Positions 1-5,148 of a DNA stretch of 5,174 nucleotides are shown piece after piece (position 1 is the stretch's first letter; each line of letters begins with the position of its first letter). The notes below the pieces were generated by a model. That model was not told the DNA's origin, ran no database searches, and saw only the letters and a program-made list of their open reading frames with translations. The position numbers were made by a program, and so were the translations under genes. Origin of the DNA: Flavobacteriales bacterium (GTDB taxonomy: Bacteria > Bacteroidota > Bacteroidia > Flavobacteriales > Flavobacteriaceae); assembly GCA_015494775.1 (NCBI GenBank), contig WGAP01000104.1:1-5174 (forward strand), read 5' to 3'.

Positions 1-433
1 GCAAATAATTATCGTCGGGTGTGGTATTTATACCGATAACACCGTTATCTTTGATGCGAACGCGTTCGGTGTTATTGGTTTTGATAATCAACGGTTGTGC
101 ATCGGTGGTGCCGAGAAATTCGGTGCCAGAGGTCCCGCTATTCCCTGCCAAGAGCCAGGATTTTCCTGCCGGTTGCAGACGCACCCAGGATGTGCCGTCG
201 TAGTAATAAAACGAGTTGTCATCCGTAACGTAAACCGTCAAACCCGTGGCGGGCGACGAAATGGCATCCCGTTCGGAAGCCGTCATTCGCGGAATAAGCA
301 AACCCTGTGTGGTAGATTGTACGTCCAGCATGGCCGAACCGTCGGGATCCGAACCCGAAGTGTTGATGGCCACTTGTGCCGTGCCGCTAATTATGCCACT
401 AACCAGTACAAACAAAAAAATGAATCTTTTCAT
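1..433 (-). CDS. Exported fibre/adhesin-like protein, N-terminal part (cut by the window edge)
   Basis: An open frame reads leftwards from the ATG at 433 for 144 codons without a stop and leaves the window. Residues 1-19 are a typical signal peptide (MKRFIFLFVLVSGIISGTA, with cleavage likely before Gln20). The mature start, 'VAINTSGSDPDGSAMLDVQS' then 'TTQGLLIPRMTASERDAI', is a pattern I know from many Bacteroidota exported proteins, often annotated as hypothetical or tail-fibre-domain proteins. It is followed by 'GLTVYVTDDNSFYYYDGTSWVRL' (about 64-86) and a repeat-like stretch 'TEFLGTTDAQPLIIKTNNTERVRI' (about 104-127). In known members this head precedes a long beta-rich stalk and sometimes an intramolecular chaperone (S74) domain; that part would lie outside the window. 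It is separated from the upstream peptidase gene by a terminator and has its own promoter. Function is unknown; surface location is inferred from the signal peptide and family habit. Confidence 0.85.
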   Translation of the reverse strand, partial: MKRFIFLFVLVSGIISGTAQVAINTSGSDPDGSAMLDVQSTTQGLLIPRMTASERDAISSPATGLTVYVTDDNSFYYYDGTSWVRLQPAGKSWLLAGNSGTSGTEFLGTTDAQPLIIKTNNTERVRIKDNGVIGINTTPDDNYL

Positions 434-449
434 AGCGAAAAAATTTTTA

Positions 450-478
450 CAAAGATAATATAATTTTTAAAAATGCAA
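450..478 (-). promoter_or_regulatory. Bacteroidota-type promoter for the exported protein gene at the left edge
   Basis: Read on the minus strand there is a TTG (478-476), then 18 bases, then TATCTTTG (457-450), an exact match to the -7 consensus TAnnTTTG used by the primary sigma factor of Bacteroidota. Transcription should start near 444, only about ten bases before the ATG at 433. No Shine-Dalgarno sequence is present. Confidence 0.7.
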
Positions 479-570
479 GGATATTACTAAATTTTTATTG
501 TTTACAAAATTTTTAGATTAAATAAATAGGAATTTAATAATTGAATAATTTCAAAAAATCAGCTAATATG

Positions 571-605
571 CAAAAAAGACGACCCCGGAGCGAGGTCGTC
601 TGTTT
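571..605 (-). terminator. Intrinsic terminator after the S46 peptidase gene
   Basis: A perfect 7-bp stem, GACGACC (578-584) with GGTCGTC (594-600), encloses a 9-base loop. On the minus strand it is followed by six T residues (577-572). It lies about 30 bases past the stop codon of the peptidase gene. A shorter T run (602-605) follows the hairpin on the plus strand, so weak termination in the other direction is possible, though no plus-strand gene is seen there. Confidence 0.85.
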
Positions 606-629
606 TATAAAATATTTATTATCAATATT

Positions 630-2849
630 TTACATTTGCGGAGCTCTCGGATGCGGTCTGTTCAATCGGCCGGGGCGTGGTCGGGTTTTATGCTTTTTGG
701 GATGTACAAGGGTCAATTCGTTGATGATGTTCTTGGCGCCGCCGTATTTGTCAATAACGAACAAAACGTAGCGAATATCCACAATAATGCTGCGCGAAAT
801 TTCGGGGCGGTAATAAATGTCTTCCATCACGCCTTCCCATACGCCGTCAAAGGCCAGGCCCACCAAATTGCCGTGCGCATCCATCGTAGGACTACCCGAA
901 TTGCCACCGGTAATATGGCAAGTGGCCAACCAATCCGTAACCAGCGTACCGTCCACATTTTTGTAGGGGCCGTAGTCCCGTTTTTTGTACAGTTCAATAA
1001 GTTTGGGCGGCACGTCGAATTCCGGGTCGCCGGGGACATATTTCTCCATCACGCCGTAGAGGTGGGTAAAGGGCTTGTAAACCACCGCATCGCGGGGCCG
1101 GTAGCCGCGAACGCTTCCGTAGGAAACGCGCATGGTAAAGTTGGCATCGGGGGCAAAAACCTTTTCGGGAAAGGCTTCCATTTGCGCCTTCAAGTAAAGC
1201 CGCATATAATGGTCGATTTTTTCTTGCAACCTATGCATGGGCATCATGGCTTTTTGACGGAAATACATATCTTGTTCGTTAATCAATCCGATGCCCGGGT
1301 CGCTTTCGATGGCTTTGACGAATTTCTTGGCCGACAGTCCGAAAAGTTTTTTGATTTCTTCGGGCTTGCCTAATAGGGATTTATCATAAACCACCCGGGC
1401 CAGGAAATCCGTTCCTTGTGTCCGGGCTATTTTCAGGAAATCGGGCGAGATAAATTCCCGGGGGATTTTTTCCACATACAATTGCATCAACGAGGCAAAA
1501 ACTTCCCTGTCCACCTTGGGCGCGTAGGATTTGAGCACTTCATTTTCCAAATAATCCGCATAATCTTTTTTGTAATGTTTAAATGCCTTTTTGTCGGCCT
1601 TTGTCCTGCTGTAAAGCGAAACCAAAATGCTGTAAATCTGCAAGGCGTCGGCATTGCGGTAAAAGATTTCGCGGTGCATATCGGCGGCCACTTGGTATTT
1701 TTCGATTTGGGCATATAATTTTTTCAGTTCGGGCAATATGTTGCCGTATTTGGCCTTCAATGCCGGATTGGCATCGATACGCCGTTGGAATTCCTTTTCG
1801 AATTTTTCCTTGGCTTCAACGGCATGGAATTTTTTCAAGCCCTTGCTTTCGCCTATCCAAAACTTCCAGTAATTGGCCAGGGAGGCATGCTTGGAAGCCA
1901 GTTTGAGTTTCAGGGCCGGGTCTTGCTTCATAAAATTATCCATAATACCCAACGTGCGCTCGCGCACGGCCACACGGGCCGGGTCGCGCAAATCCTGAAT
2001 TTGTTTTACGGCATAGGATGTCAGGTATTCGTTGGTGCGTCCGGGGAAGCCCATAATCATTACAAAATCCTGCGGGGCCACGCCATCGAGGGAAATTTTC
2101 AGGAAGCGGGCAGGATGGAAGGGTTTGTTATTCTTACTGTATTCGGCAGGTTGATTGTCGGGGCCGGCATACACGCGGAAAATCGAAAAGTCACCCGTGT
2201 GGCGGGGCCACATCCAGTTGTCGGTATCGCCGCCGAATTTTCCGATGGACTCGGGTGGGGTGCCCACCAGGCGCACATCGGGATATTCGGTGCTGACAAT
2301 CAGGTAGTATTTGTTGCCTTTGAAAAAGGGTTTGATTTGGTAACGAACGAATTTTTTTTCGGGCAATTTTTTCAGGTAAGCATCGATGTTTTTATCCACC
2401 AGGGATTGGCGCTTACGCGGTTCCAAGGTGTCGGGAATGCCTTGCAGGATTTGTTCCGTTACATCGCGGATGTCGTTGACCACATAGATGGACAAATCCA
2501 CGGGAATTTCTTCGTCGAACGAACGGGCCCAAAAACCGTTTTTCAGGTAATTGTGTTCCAGCGTCGAAACCGAAACGATGGCTTCGTATCCGCAGTGATG
2601 GTTGGTAAACACCAGTCCTTTGTCCGACACGAACTCACCGGTGCATCCGTTGCCCAATTGCACAACGGCGTCTTTGAGTGCGGCCTTGCGGGTGTTCCAT
2701 ATGTCGCCGGCATCCAATTGCAAGCCCATGGCGTGCATGTCGTCGATAATCCGGTCGATGGTATTGGGCGGCCACATGCCGCCTTCGCCTTTTTGGGCAT
2801 GTAGCCCCACGAAGAAAAATAAAATGAGCAGGGAAAACAATCGTTTCAT
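630..2849 (-). CDS. S46 family dipeptidyl-peptidase (DPP7-like), exported
   Basis: Serine peptidase of family S46 (DPP7/DPP11), which removes dipeptides from the N-terminus of oligopeptides, normally in the periplasm. I place the start at the ATG at 2849 (739 aa): an in-frame ATG at 2879 lies inside the -7 promoter box, and 2849 begins a clean signal peptide (MKRLFSLLILFFFVGLHA, then QKGEGG). The chymotrypsin-like triad is visible: His85 in TNHHCGY, Asp220 in RHTGDFS and Ser651 in GGNSGSP. Asn211, Trp212 and Asn326 sit where the family binds the substrate's free N-terminus. The central part (about 300-560) is the helical domain typical of S46. The residue 18 after the catalytic Ser is Gly669; DPP11 enzymes have Arg there, so a preference for hydrophobic rather than acidic P1 residues is likely. 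Residues 716-739 form a basic, proline-rich tail after the usual family end. No T9SS sorting domain is seen. Confidence 0.96.
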   Translation of the reverse strand: MKRLFSLLILFFFVGLHAQKGEGGMWPPNTIDRIIDDMHAMGLQLDAGDIWNTRKAALKDAVVQLGNGCTGEFVSDKGLVFTNHHCGYEAIVSVSTLEHNYLKNGFWARSFDEEIPVDLSIYVVNDIRDVTEQILQGIPDTLEPRKRQSLVDKNIDAYLKKLPEKKFVRYQIKPFFKGNKYYLIVSTEYPDVRLVGTPPESIGKFGGDTDNWMWPRHTGDFSIFRVYAGPDNQPAEYSKNNKPFHPARFLKISLDGVAPQDFVMIMGFPGRTNEYLTSYAVKQIQDLRDPARVAVRERTLGIMDNFMKQDPALKLKLASKHASLANYWKFWIGESKGLKKFHAVEAKEKFEKEFQRRIDANPALKAKYGNILPELKKLYAQIEKYQVAADMHREIFYRNADALQIYSILVSLYSRTKADKKAFKHYKKDYADYLENEVLKSYAPKVDREVFASLMQLYVEKIPREFISPDFLKIARTQGTDFLARVVYDKSLLGKPEEIKKLFGLSAKKFVKAIESDPGIGLINEQDMYFRQKAMMPMHRLQEKIDHYMRLYLKAQMEAFPEKVFAPDANFTMRVSYGSVRGYRPRDAVVYKPFTHLYGVMEKYVPGDPEFDVPPKLIELYKKRDYGPYKNVDGTLVTDWLATCHITGGNSGSPTMDAHGNLVGLAFDGVWEGVMEDIYYRPEISRSIIVDIRYVLFVIDKYGGAKNIINELTLVHPKKHKTRPRPGRLNRPHPRAPQM

Positions 2850-2876
2850 GGCAAATATCAATTTTAATTTCGTTAC

Positions 2877-2884
2877 CAAAGTTA
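2877..2884 (-). promoter_or_regulatory. -7 promoter box of the S46 peptidase gene
   Basis: On the minus strand TAACTTTG (2884-2877) matches the Bacteroidota -7 consensus TAnnTTTG and would start transcription near 2871, giving a leader of about 20 bases before the ATG at 2849. I see no convincing TTG box 17-20 bases upstream, so the -33 part is weak or absent. The box overlaps the alternative ATG at 2879, which argues for the later start codon. Confidence 0.5.
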
Positions 2885-3077
2885 AGGTTTTTTCCGCGTC
2901 TGCATATGGTTTTTGTTTTTGTGGATTTCATTAGGAATTTTGGCTTGTCCTTCGGTTAAATGCGTTACGCTTTGCCTCCTTTTTGGCATAAAATCCGCCA
3001 TTCGTCCCATATTTTAACTTTTTAAATCCCTTTACTATCAAATTTTTTTCATATTTTTATGCAAAATTCCGTATTTT

Positions 3078-3929
3078 ATGAAATCCAAACCGCTATTTGT
3101 GCTACTGATTTTCCTGCTTTGGAGCGCGGGTAGCACCTATTGGTACGTATGCCGTATCAAGGGTTTTTGTCCGCCCCGGCAGGAACAACAAACCACGGCT
3201 CCCGCGCCGCAACCGGCCCCCGAGCCGGCTCAACCCGCGAAAGTGGAAAAACCTTTCCTTACTTTCGACCGCAACGATGCCGTTCCGCACATCAACAACG
3301 ATTCGTTGTGGAAACTCAATATCCGAAAGGTTTTGCAACAGGCAGGCGAAGGTTTGCGCTTGCAAATCACGGCGCCTTATTATGCCGGCGAAACCAATTC
3401 CACATCCTACGCCAATCTCGGACTGGCCCGCGCGGACCGGCTCAAAGCGCTTTTGGCCACGCTGACCGACACGTCCAAGGTGATGATCGCAGCGCGTAAA
3501 CTTTCGGATTCGGCCGACATTCCCGGCTTTTTCAACGGCTTCGACCAAACCTTCGGCTGGGTTACCTACAATAAATTCGTTCACGAGGAATCCGGAAAAA
3601 CGCTCATTTATTTCCCTTTCAATTCCGACAAAGAAATCCGCAATCCGCAAATCGATGCTTATTTGGACCGTTTGGCCGGCCAAATCAAAGCCGACCCGCA
3701 AATGCGTCTTAAAATCACCGGCCACACCGACAATATCGGCAAGGCCGAAACCAATCTGTGGACGGGCATGCAACGCGCCAAGCGTATTCGCGATATTTTA
3801 GTGCGCAAAGGTGCCGATGCTTCGCGTATTCAAACGGCTTCCGAAGGCGAAAAACATCCCATTGCTTCCAACGCCACGCGCGAAGGCCGCCGCAAAAACC
3901 GTCGTGTAGAAATTCAAATAATCCGATAA
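3078..3929 (+). CDS. Membrane-anchored OmpA family protein with a degenerate second OmpA-like domain
   Basis: The 283-residue protein begins with a hydrophobic segment (about 5-24) that looks like an uncleaved anchor, though cleavage near residue 18 cannot be excluded. There is no lipobox. Cys25 and Cys31 follow directly, then a Pro/Ala/Gln-rich linker (about 32-57). Residues about 174-283 are a typical OmpA-like domain, which binds diaminopimelate of peptidoglycan: the 'IYFPF' strand, GHTDNIG (215-221, with the Asp of the binding site), N226 followed by RA at 233-234, and NRRVEI (274-279). Residues about 60-142 align with the same fold (LRLQIT at 93-98 against MRLKIT at 209-214; YANLGLARAD at 111-120 against the NxxLSxxRA helix) but lack the GHTD motif, so they look like a decayed duplicate. 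The gene is followed 24 bases later by the helix-hairpin-helix gene, probably in one transcript. No clear promoter or Shine-Dalgarno sequence is visible upstream. The role is probably periplasmic envelope attachment; the precise function is unknown. Confidence 0.92.
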   Translation: MKSKPLFVLLIFLLWSAGSTYWYVCRIKGFCPPRQEQQTTAPAPQPAPEPAQPAKVEKPFLTFDRNDAVPHINNDSLWKLNIRKVLQQAGEGLRLQITAPYYAGETNSTSYANLGLARADRLKALLATLTDTSKVMIAARKLSDSADIPGFFNGFDQTFGWVTYNKFVHEESGKTLIYFPFNSDKEIRNPQIDAYLDRLAGQIKADPQMRLKITGHTDNIGKAETNLWTGMQRAKRIRDILVRKGADASRIQTASEGEKHPIASNATREGRRKNRRVEIQIIR

Positions 3930-3953
3930 TCAATCCCAAAAAAACGCAATCTT

Positions 3954-4535
3954 ATGAATATTTTAGTTTCAGGTTTGTTCAGCGCCGCGGAATCCTACGG
4001 CAAATCCACGGCCTTTTTCGAAATCATTTTGATGCTACTGGTGGCCTTTTTGTTGGGTTGCCTGTTTCACCGCTTGATGTCCCGTTCGGCCAAAGGCACG
4101 GATTGGGAAACTAAATACAAGGATTTGGAAAGCCAACACGGCTTGTTGGAAAAACGTTTCAGCCAATTGCAATCCGAAAACCGCAAGCTGACCGAGGATT
4201 TGGACAATTGTGTGCATAAACTCAAAGAAACGGGTGCTCCGGGCTACGGCTTGGTGCAAACGCCCGCCAAAACTCCGCAGCGCAAAGACGATTTGAAAAA
4301 AATCGAAGGCATCGGGCCCAAAATCCAACAGCTGCTCAACGAGCGCGGCATTTACACCTTCGAGGATTTGGCTGCTGCACGCGTCGAGGATTTGGACGCC
4401 ATTCTGCGCGAGGCGGGCCCGCGTTTCCGGGTTCACACGCCCGAAAGTTGGCCGCTCCAAGCGCGTATGGCCGCCGACGGCCGTTGGGACGAACTCAAAG
4501 CTTGGCAGGAGGAACACAAATACGGTCGCTTGTAA
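3954..4535 (+). CDS. Membrane-anchored coiled-coil protein with C-terminal helix-hairpin-helix domain
   Basis: The 193-residue protein has one transmembrane helix (about 20-39, FFEIILMLLVAFLLGCLF) followed by basic residues (HRLMSRSAK), so by the positive-inside rule the C-terminal part is cytoplasmic. Residues about 50-92 form a coiled coil (DWETKYKDLESQ onward, heptad-like Leu spacing), then a short linker. Residues about 112-193 are a helix-hairpin-helix domain of the 'DDLKKIEGIGPKIQQLLNE' type, with the Gly-Ile-Gly hairpin at 119-121 and the conserved tail 'AGPRFRVHTPESWPLQA' then 'ADGRWDELKAWQEE'. This domain is seen in many bacterial proteins labelled helix-hairpin-helix or flap-endonuclease-like, but no catalytic nuclease residues are evident; non-specific DNA or protein binding is more likely. 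It is the second gene of an operon with the OmpA protein and ends just before an intrinsic terminator. Function is unproven. Confidence 0.9.
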   Translation: MNILVSGLFSAAESYGKSTAFFEIILMLLVAFLLGCLFHRLMSRSAKGTDWETKYKDLESQHGLLEKRFSQLQSENRKLTEDLDNCVHKLKETGAPGYGLVQTPAKTPQRKDDLKKIEGIGPKIQQLLNERGIYTFEDLAAARVEDLDAILREAGPRFRVHTPESWPLQARMAADGRWDELKAWQEEHKYGRL

Positions 4536-4560
4536 GCACGCCGGAACGTTAAACGAATAG

Positions 4561-4599
4561 TCCCTTACGGGTATCGACTTATCCGTAAGGGATTTTTTT
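4561..4599 (+). terminator. Intrinsic terminator of the OmpA/helix-hairpin-helix operon
   Basis: A perfect 10-bp stem, TCCCTTACGG (4561-4570) with CCGTAAGGGA (4583-4592), encloses a 12-base loop and is followed by seven T residues (4593-4599). It lies 25 bases past the stop codon of the helix-hairpin-helix gene. The GC-rich repeat region begins at the very next base. Confidence 0.93.
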
Positions 4600-4623
4600 G
4601 GGCGCCCGGTCGCTCACGTTCGG

Positions 4624-4786
4624 GGCCCCGCCGGCGGGCGAATGCCCGCGGCGGATGGCCGGACGATTGAATTTAGGTCGGTGGCCCTGCCCCGCGGCTT
4701 CGCCGCGGGGCAGGGCTTTCAATTGATTTTCAAATGTTTACGTCCGGCCATCCGCCCGGCGCGCTGACGCGCGCCGCGGCGGGGCC
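4624..4786. repeat. Element I: cloverleaf-like nested inverted repeat
   Basis: The outer arms 4624-4633 (GGCCCCGCCG) and 4777-4786 are perfect 10-bp complements. The inner arms 4650-4665 (GGCGGATGGCCGGACG) and 4741-4756 are perfect 16-bp complements. Between outer and inner arm on each side sits a small hairpin: 4634-4649 (GCGGGC, loop GAAT) on the left and 4758-4775 (GGCGCGC, loop TGAC) on the right. A 15-bp hairpin sits in the middle. The two side hairpins differ in sequence but both fold. As single strand, RNA or DNA, this gives a long stem with two lateral arms and a terminal hairpin. Confidence 0.8.
4684..4716. repeat. 15-bp perfect GC hairpin at the centre of element I
   Basis: Left arm 4684-4698 (GCCCTGCCCCGCGGC) and right arm 4702-4716 are perfectly complementary with a three-base loop TTC. 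No run of four or more T follows on the plus strand, so it does not look like an ordinary intrinsic terminator. It is flanked by AT-rich stretches on both sides, within element I. Confidence 0.85.
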
Positions 4787-4829
4787 ACGGACGCTGCTTC
4801 AAGCGGCGGAGCGCTTTCGCATCGTCCGT
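4787..4829. repeat. Nested hairpin left of element II
   Basis: ACGGACG (4787-4793) pairs with CGTCCGT (4823-4829), and inside it AAGCG (4801-4805) pairs with CGCTT (4812-4816), leaving internal loops of seven and six bases. It starts directly after element I and ends eight bases before element II. It has a counterpart hairpin on the other side of element II. Confidence 0.55.
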
Positions 4830-4837
4830 TTCCTCAC

Positions 4838-4999
4838 GCGTTGCAGCAAGCATAAAATGTCGGATAAGTCGAAGTTATTTTTGTCGAGAACAAAGCCGGC
4901 AATCCGAAGGCATAGCCGTAGCTATGGCAAGGATGGTCAATGCCGTTATCGGCAAAAAGAACAAGACTTGGTGTGAAGGTTTTATGCTTGCTGCAACGC
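4838..4999. repeat. Element II: long imperfect palindrome with 20-bp perfect ends
   Basis: The ends 4838-4857 (GCGTTGCAGCAAGC then ATAAAA) and 4980-4999 are perfect 20-bp complements. Inwards the arms still correspond with small shifts: AAGTC (4866-4870) with GACTT (4965-4969), TTTTTG (4878-4883) with CAAAAA (4953-4958), ATCC (4902-4905) with GGAT (4931-4934), and a closing hairpin CATAGC (4911-4916), loop CGTA, GCTATG (4921-4926). The centre of this last hairpin is exactly the centre of the 20-bp ends, so the whole 162 bases form one palindrome that is best preserved at its tips. That pattern resembles a miniature inverted-repeat element or a long hairpin RNA. No target-site duplication is visible at its borders (left TCAC, right CGAG). 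Confidence 0.8.
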
Positions 5000-5025
5000 C
5001 GAGCGCCCGCCGGGCTGTCCGCTCG
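5000..5025. repeat. Hairpin right of element II
   Basis: CGAGCG (5000-5005) pairs with CGCTCG (5020-5025), with a small CCC/GGG pairing possible inside the loop. It abuts the right end of element II and mirrors the hairpin at 4787-4829. Confidence 0.55.
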
Positions 5026-5052
5026 AATGCGGCTTGTCGGCTCGCTGCTTTT

Positions 5053-5081
5053 GCGCGGGCGCGCGTGCCGCGCGCCCGCGC
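5053..5081. repeat. 13-bp perfect GC hairpin
   Basis: GCGCGGGCGCGCG (5053-5065) and CGCGCGCCCGCGC (5069-5081) are perfectly complementary with a three-base loop TGC. It consists almost only of G and C and is not followed by a T run. Its centre lies about as far from the centre of element II as the hairpin 4758-4775 does on the other side. Confidence 0.85.
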
Positions 5082-5119
5082 CCGCCCGTGCGTGGGGCTT
5101 CCGCCGGTCGCCTCGTATG

Positions 5120-5148
5120 TTTGCAGCATGAAAAATTTTATAATTTTG
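5120..5148 (+). promoter_or_regulatory. Bacteroidota-type promoter for a gene beyond the right edge
   Basis: TTTG (5120-5123), 17 bases, then TAATTTTG (5141-5148) match both boxes of the Bacteroidota primary promoter (TTTG and TAnnTTTG). Transcription should start near 5155 and run right, out of the window. No start codon for that gene is seen; the last bases are A- and G-rich leader. The base composition changes sharply from GC-rich repeat to AT-rich here. Confidence 0.7.

Larger units (their letters stand above)
4600..5115. other. GC-rich non-coding region made of nested inverted repeats
   Basis: About 500 bases between the operon terminator and the next promoter hold no convincing gene. 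Short open frames here share no family motif and are rich in Arg, Ala and Gly, as expected of GC-rich noise. The region is much richer in GC than the genes or the other spacers, apart from an island of more ordinary composition at 4840-4998. Nearly all of it folds: GGGCGCCC (4600-4607) and GGGGCCCC (4622-4629) are short palindromes, and the larger elements are listed separately. I see no transposase gene, tRNA or CRISPR repeat. It may be one or two short repeated intergenic elements inserted next to the terminator, or a structured RNA; the sequence alone does not decide. Confidence 0.7.

Noticed and set aside
1785..2804. A 339-codon open frame on the plus strand, and a 245-codon one at 636-1373, opposite the peptidase gene
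   Set aside because: Both are antisense to the S46 gene, whose catalytic motifs are intact. They show no family motif and look like shadows produced by its codon usage.
2882..3010. A 42-codon open frame on the minus strand (MGRMADFMPKRRQSVTHL...) upstream of the peptidase gene
   Set aside because: It has no ribosome-binding site or recognisable motif, is Lys/Arg-rich and low in complexity, and its stop codon overlaps the -7 box of the peptidase promoter. It cannot be excluded but is not supported.
3052..3059. TATTTTTA as a -7 box for the OmpA operon
   Set aside because: It lacks the final G of TAnnTTTG, has no TTG box at the right distance and would leave a leader of about ten bases. The region is too T-rich to trust it. 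TACGCTTTG near 2966-2974 has the wrong inner spacing.
3078..3152. Lipoprotein signal in the OmpA family protein (Cys25)
   Set aside because: The residues before Cys25 (TYWYV) do not fit a lipobox, so a transmembrane anchor is the better reading.
4684..4716. The 15-bp GC hairpin as a second intrinsic terminator
   Set aside because: It is followed by only three T residues and then mixed sequence, and a complete terminator already lies at 4561-4599.
4838..4999. The palindrome as an integron attC site
   Set aside because: attC begins with a RYYYAAC-type box and ends with GTTRRRY. Here GTT is near the left end and AAC near the right end, the opposite order, and no integrase or cassette genes are present.
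4600..5115. tRNA, rRNA or CRISPR array in the repeat region
   Set aside because: There are no regularly spaced direct repeats, no tRNA T-arm or anticodon-arm pattern, and no rRNA-like conserved stretches.
4734..5131. Small open frames inside the GC-rich repeat region on both strands
   Set aside because: Their sequences are Arg/Ala/Gly-rich translations of inverted repeats, with no motif and no plausible start context.
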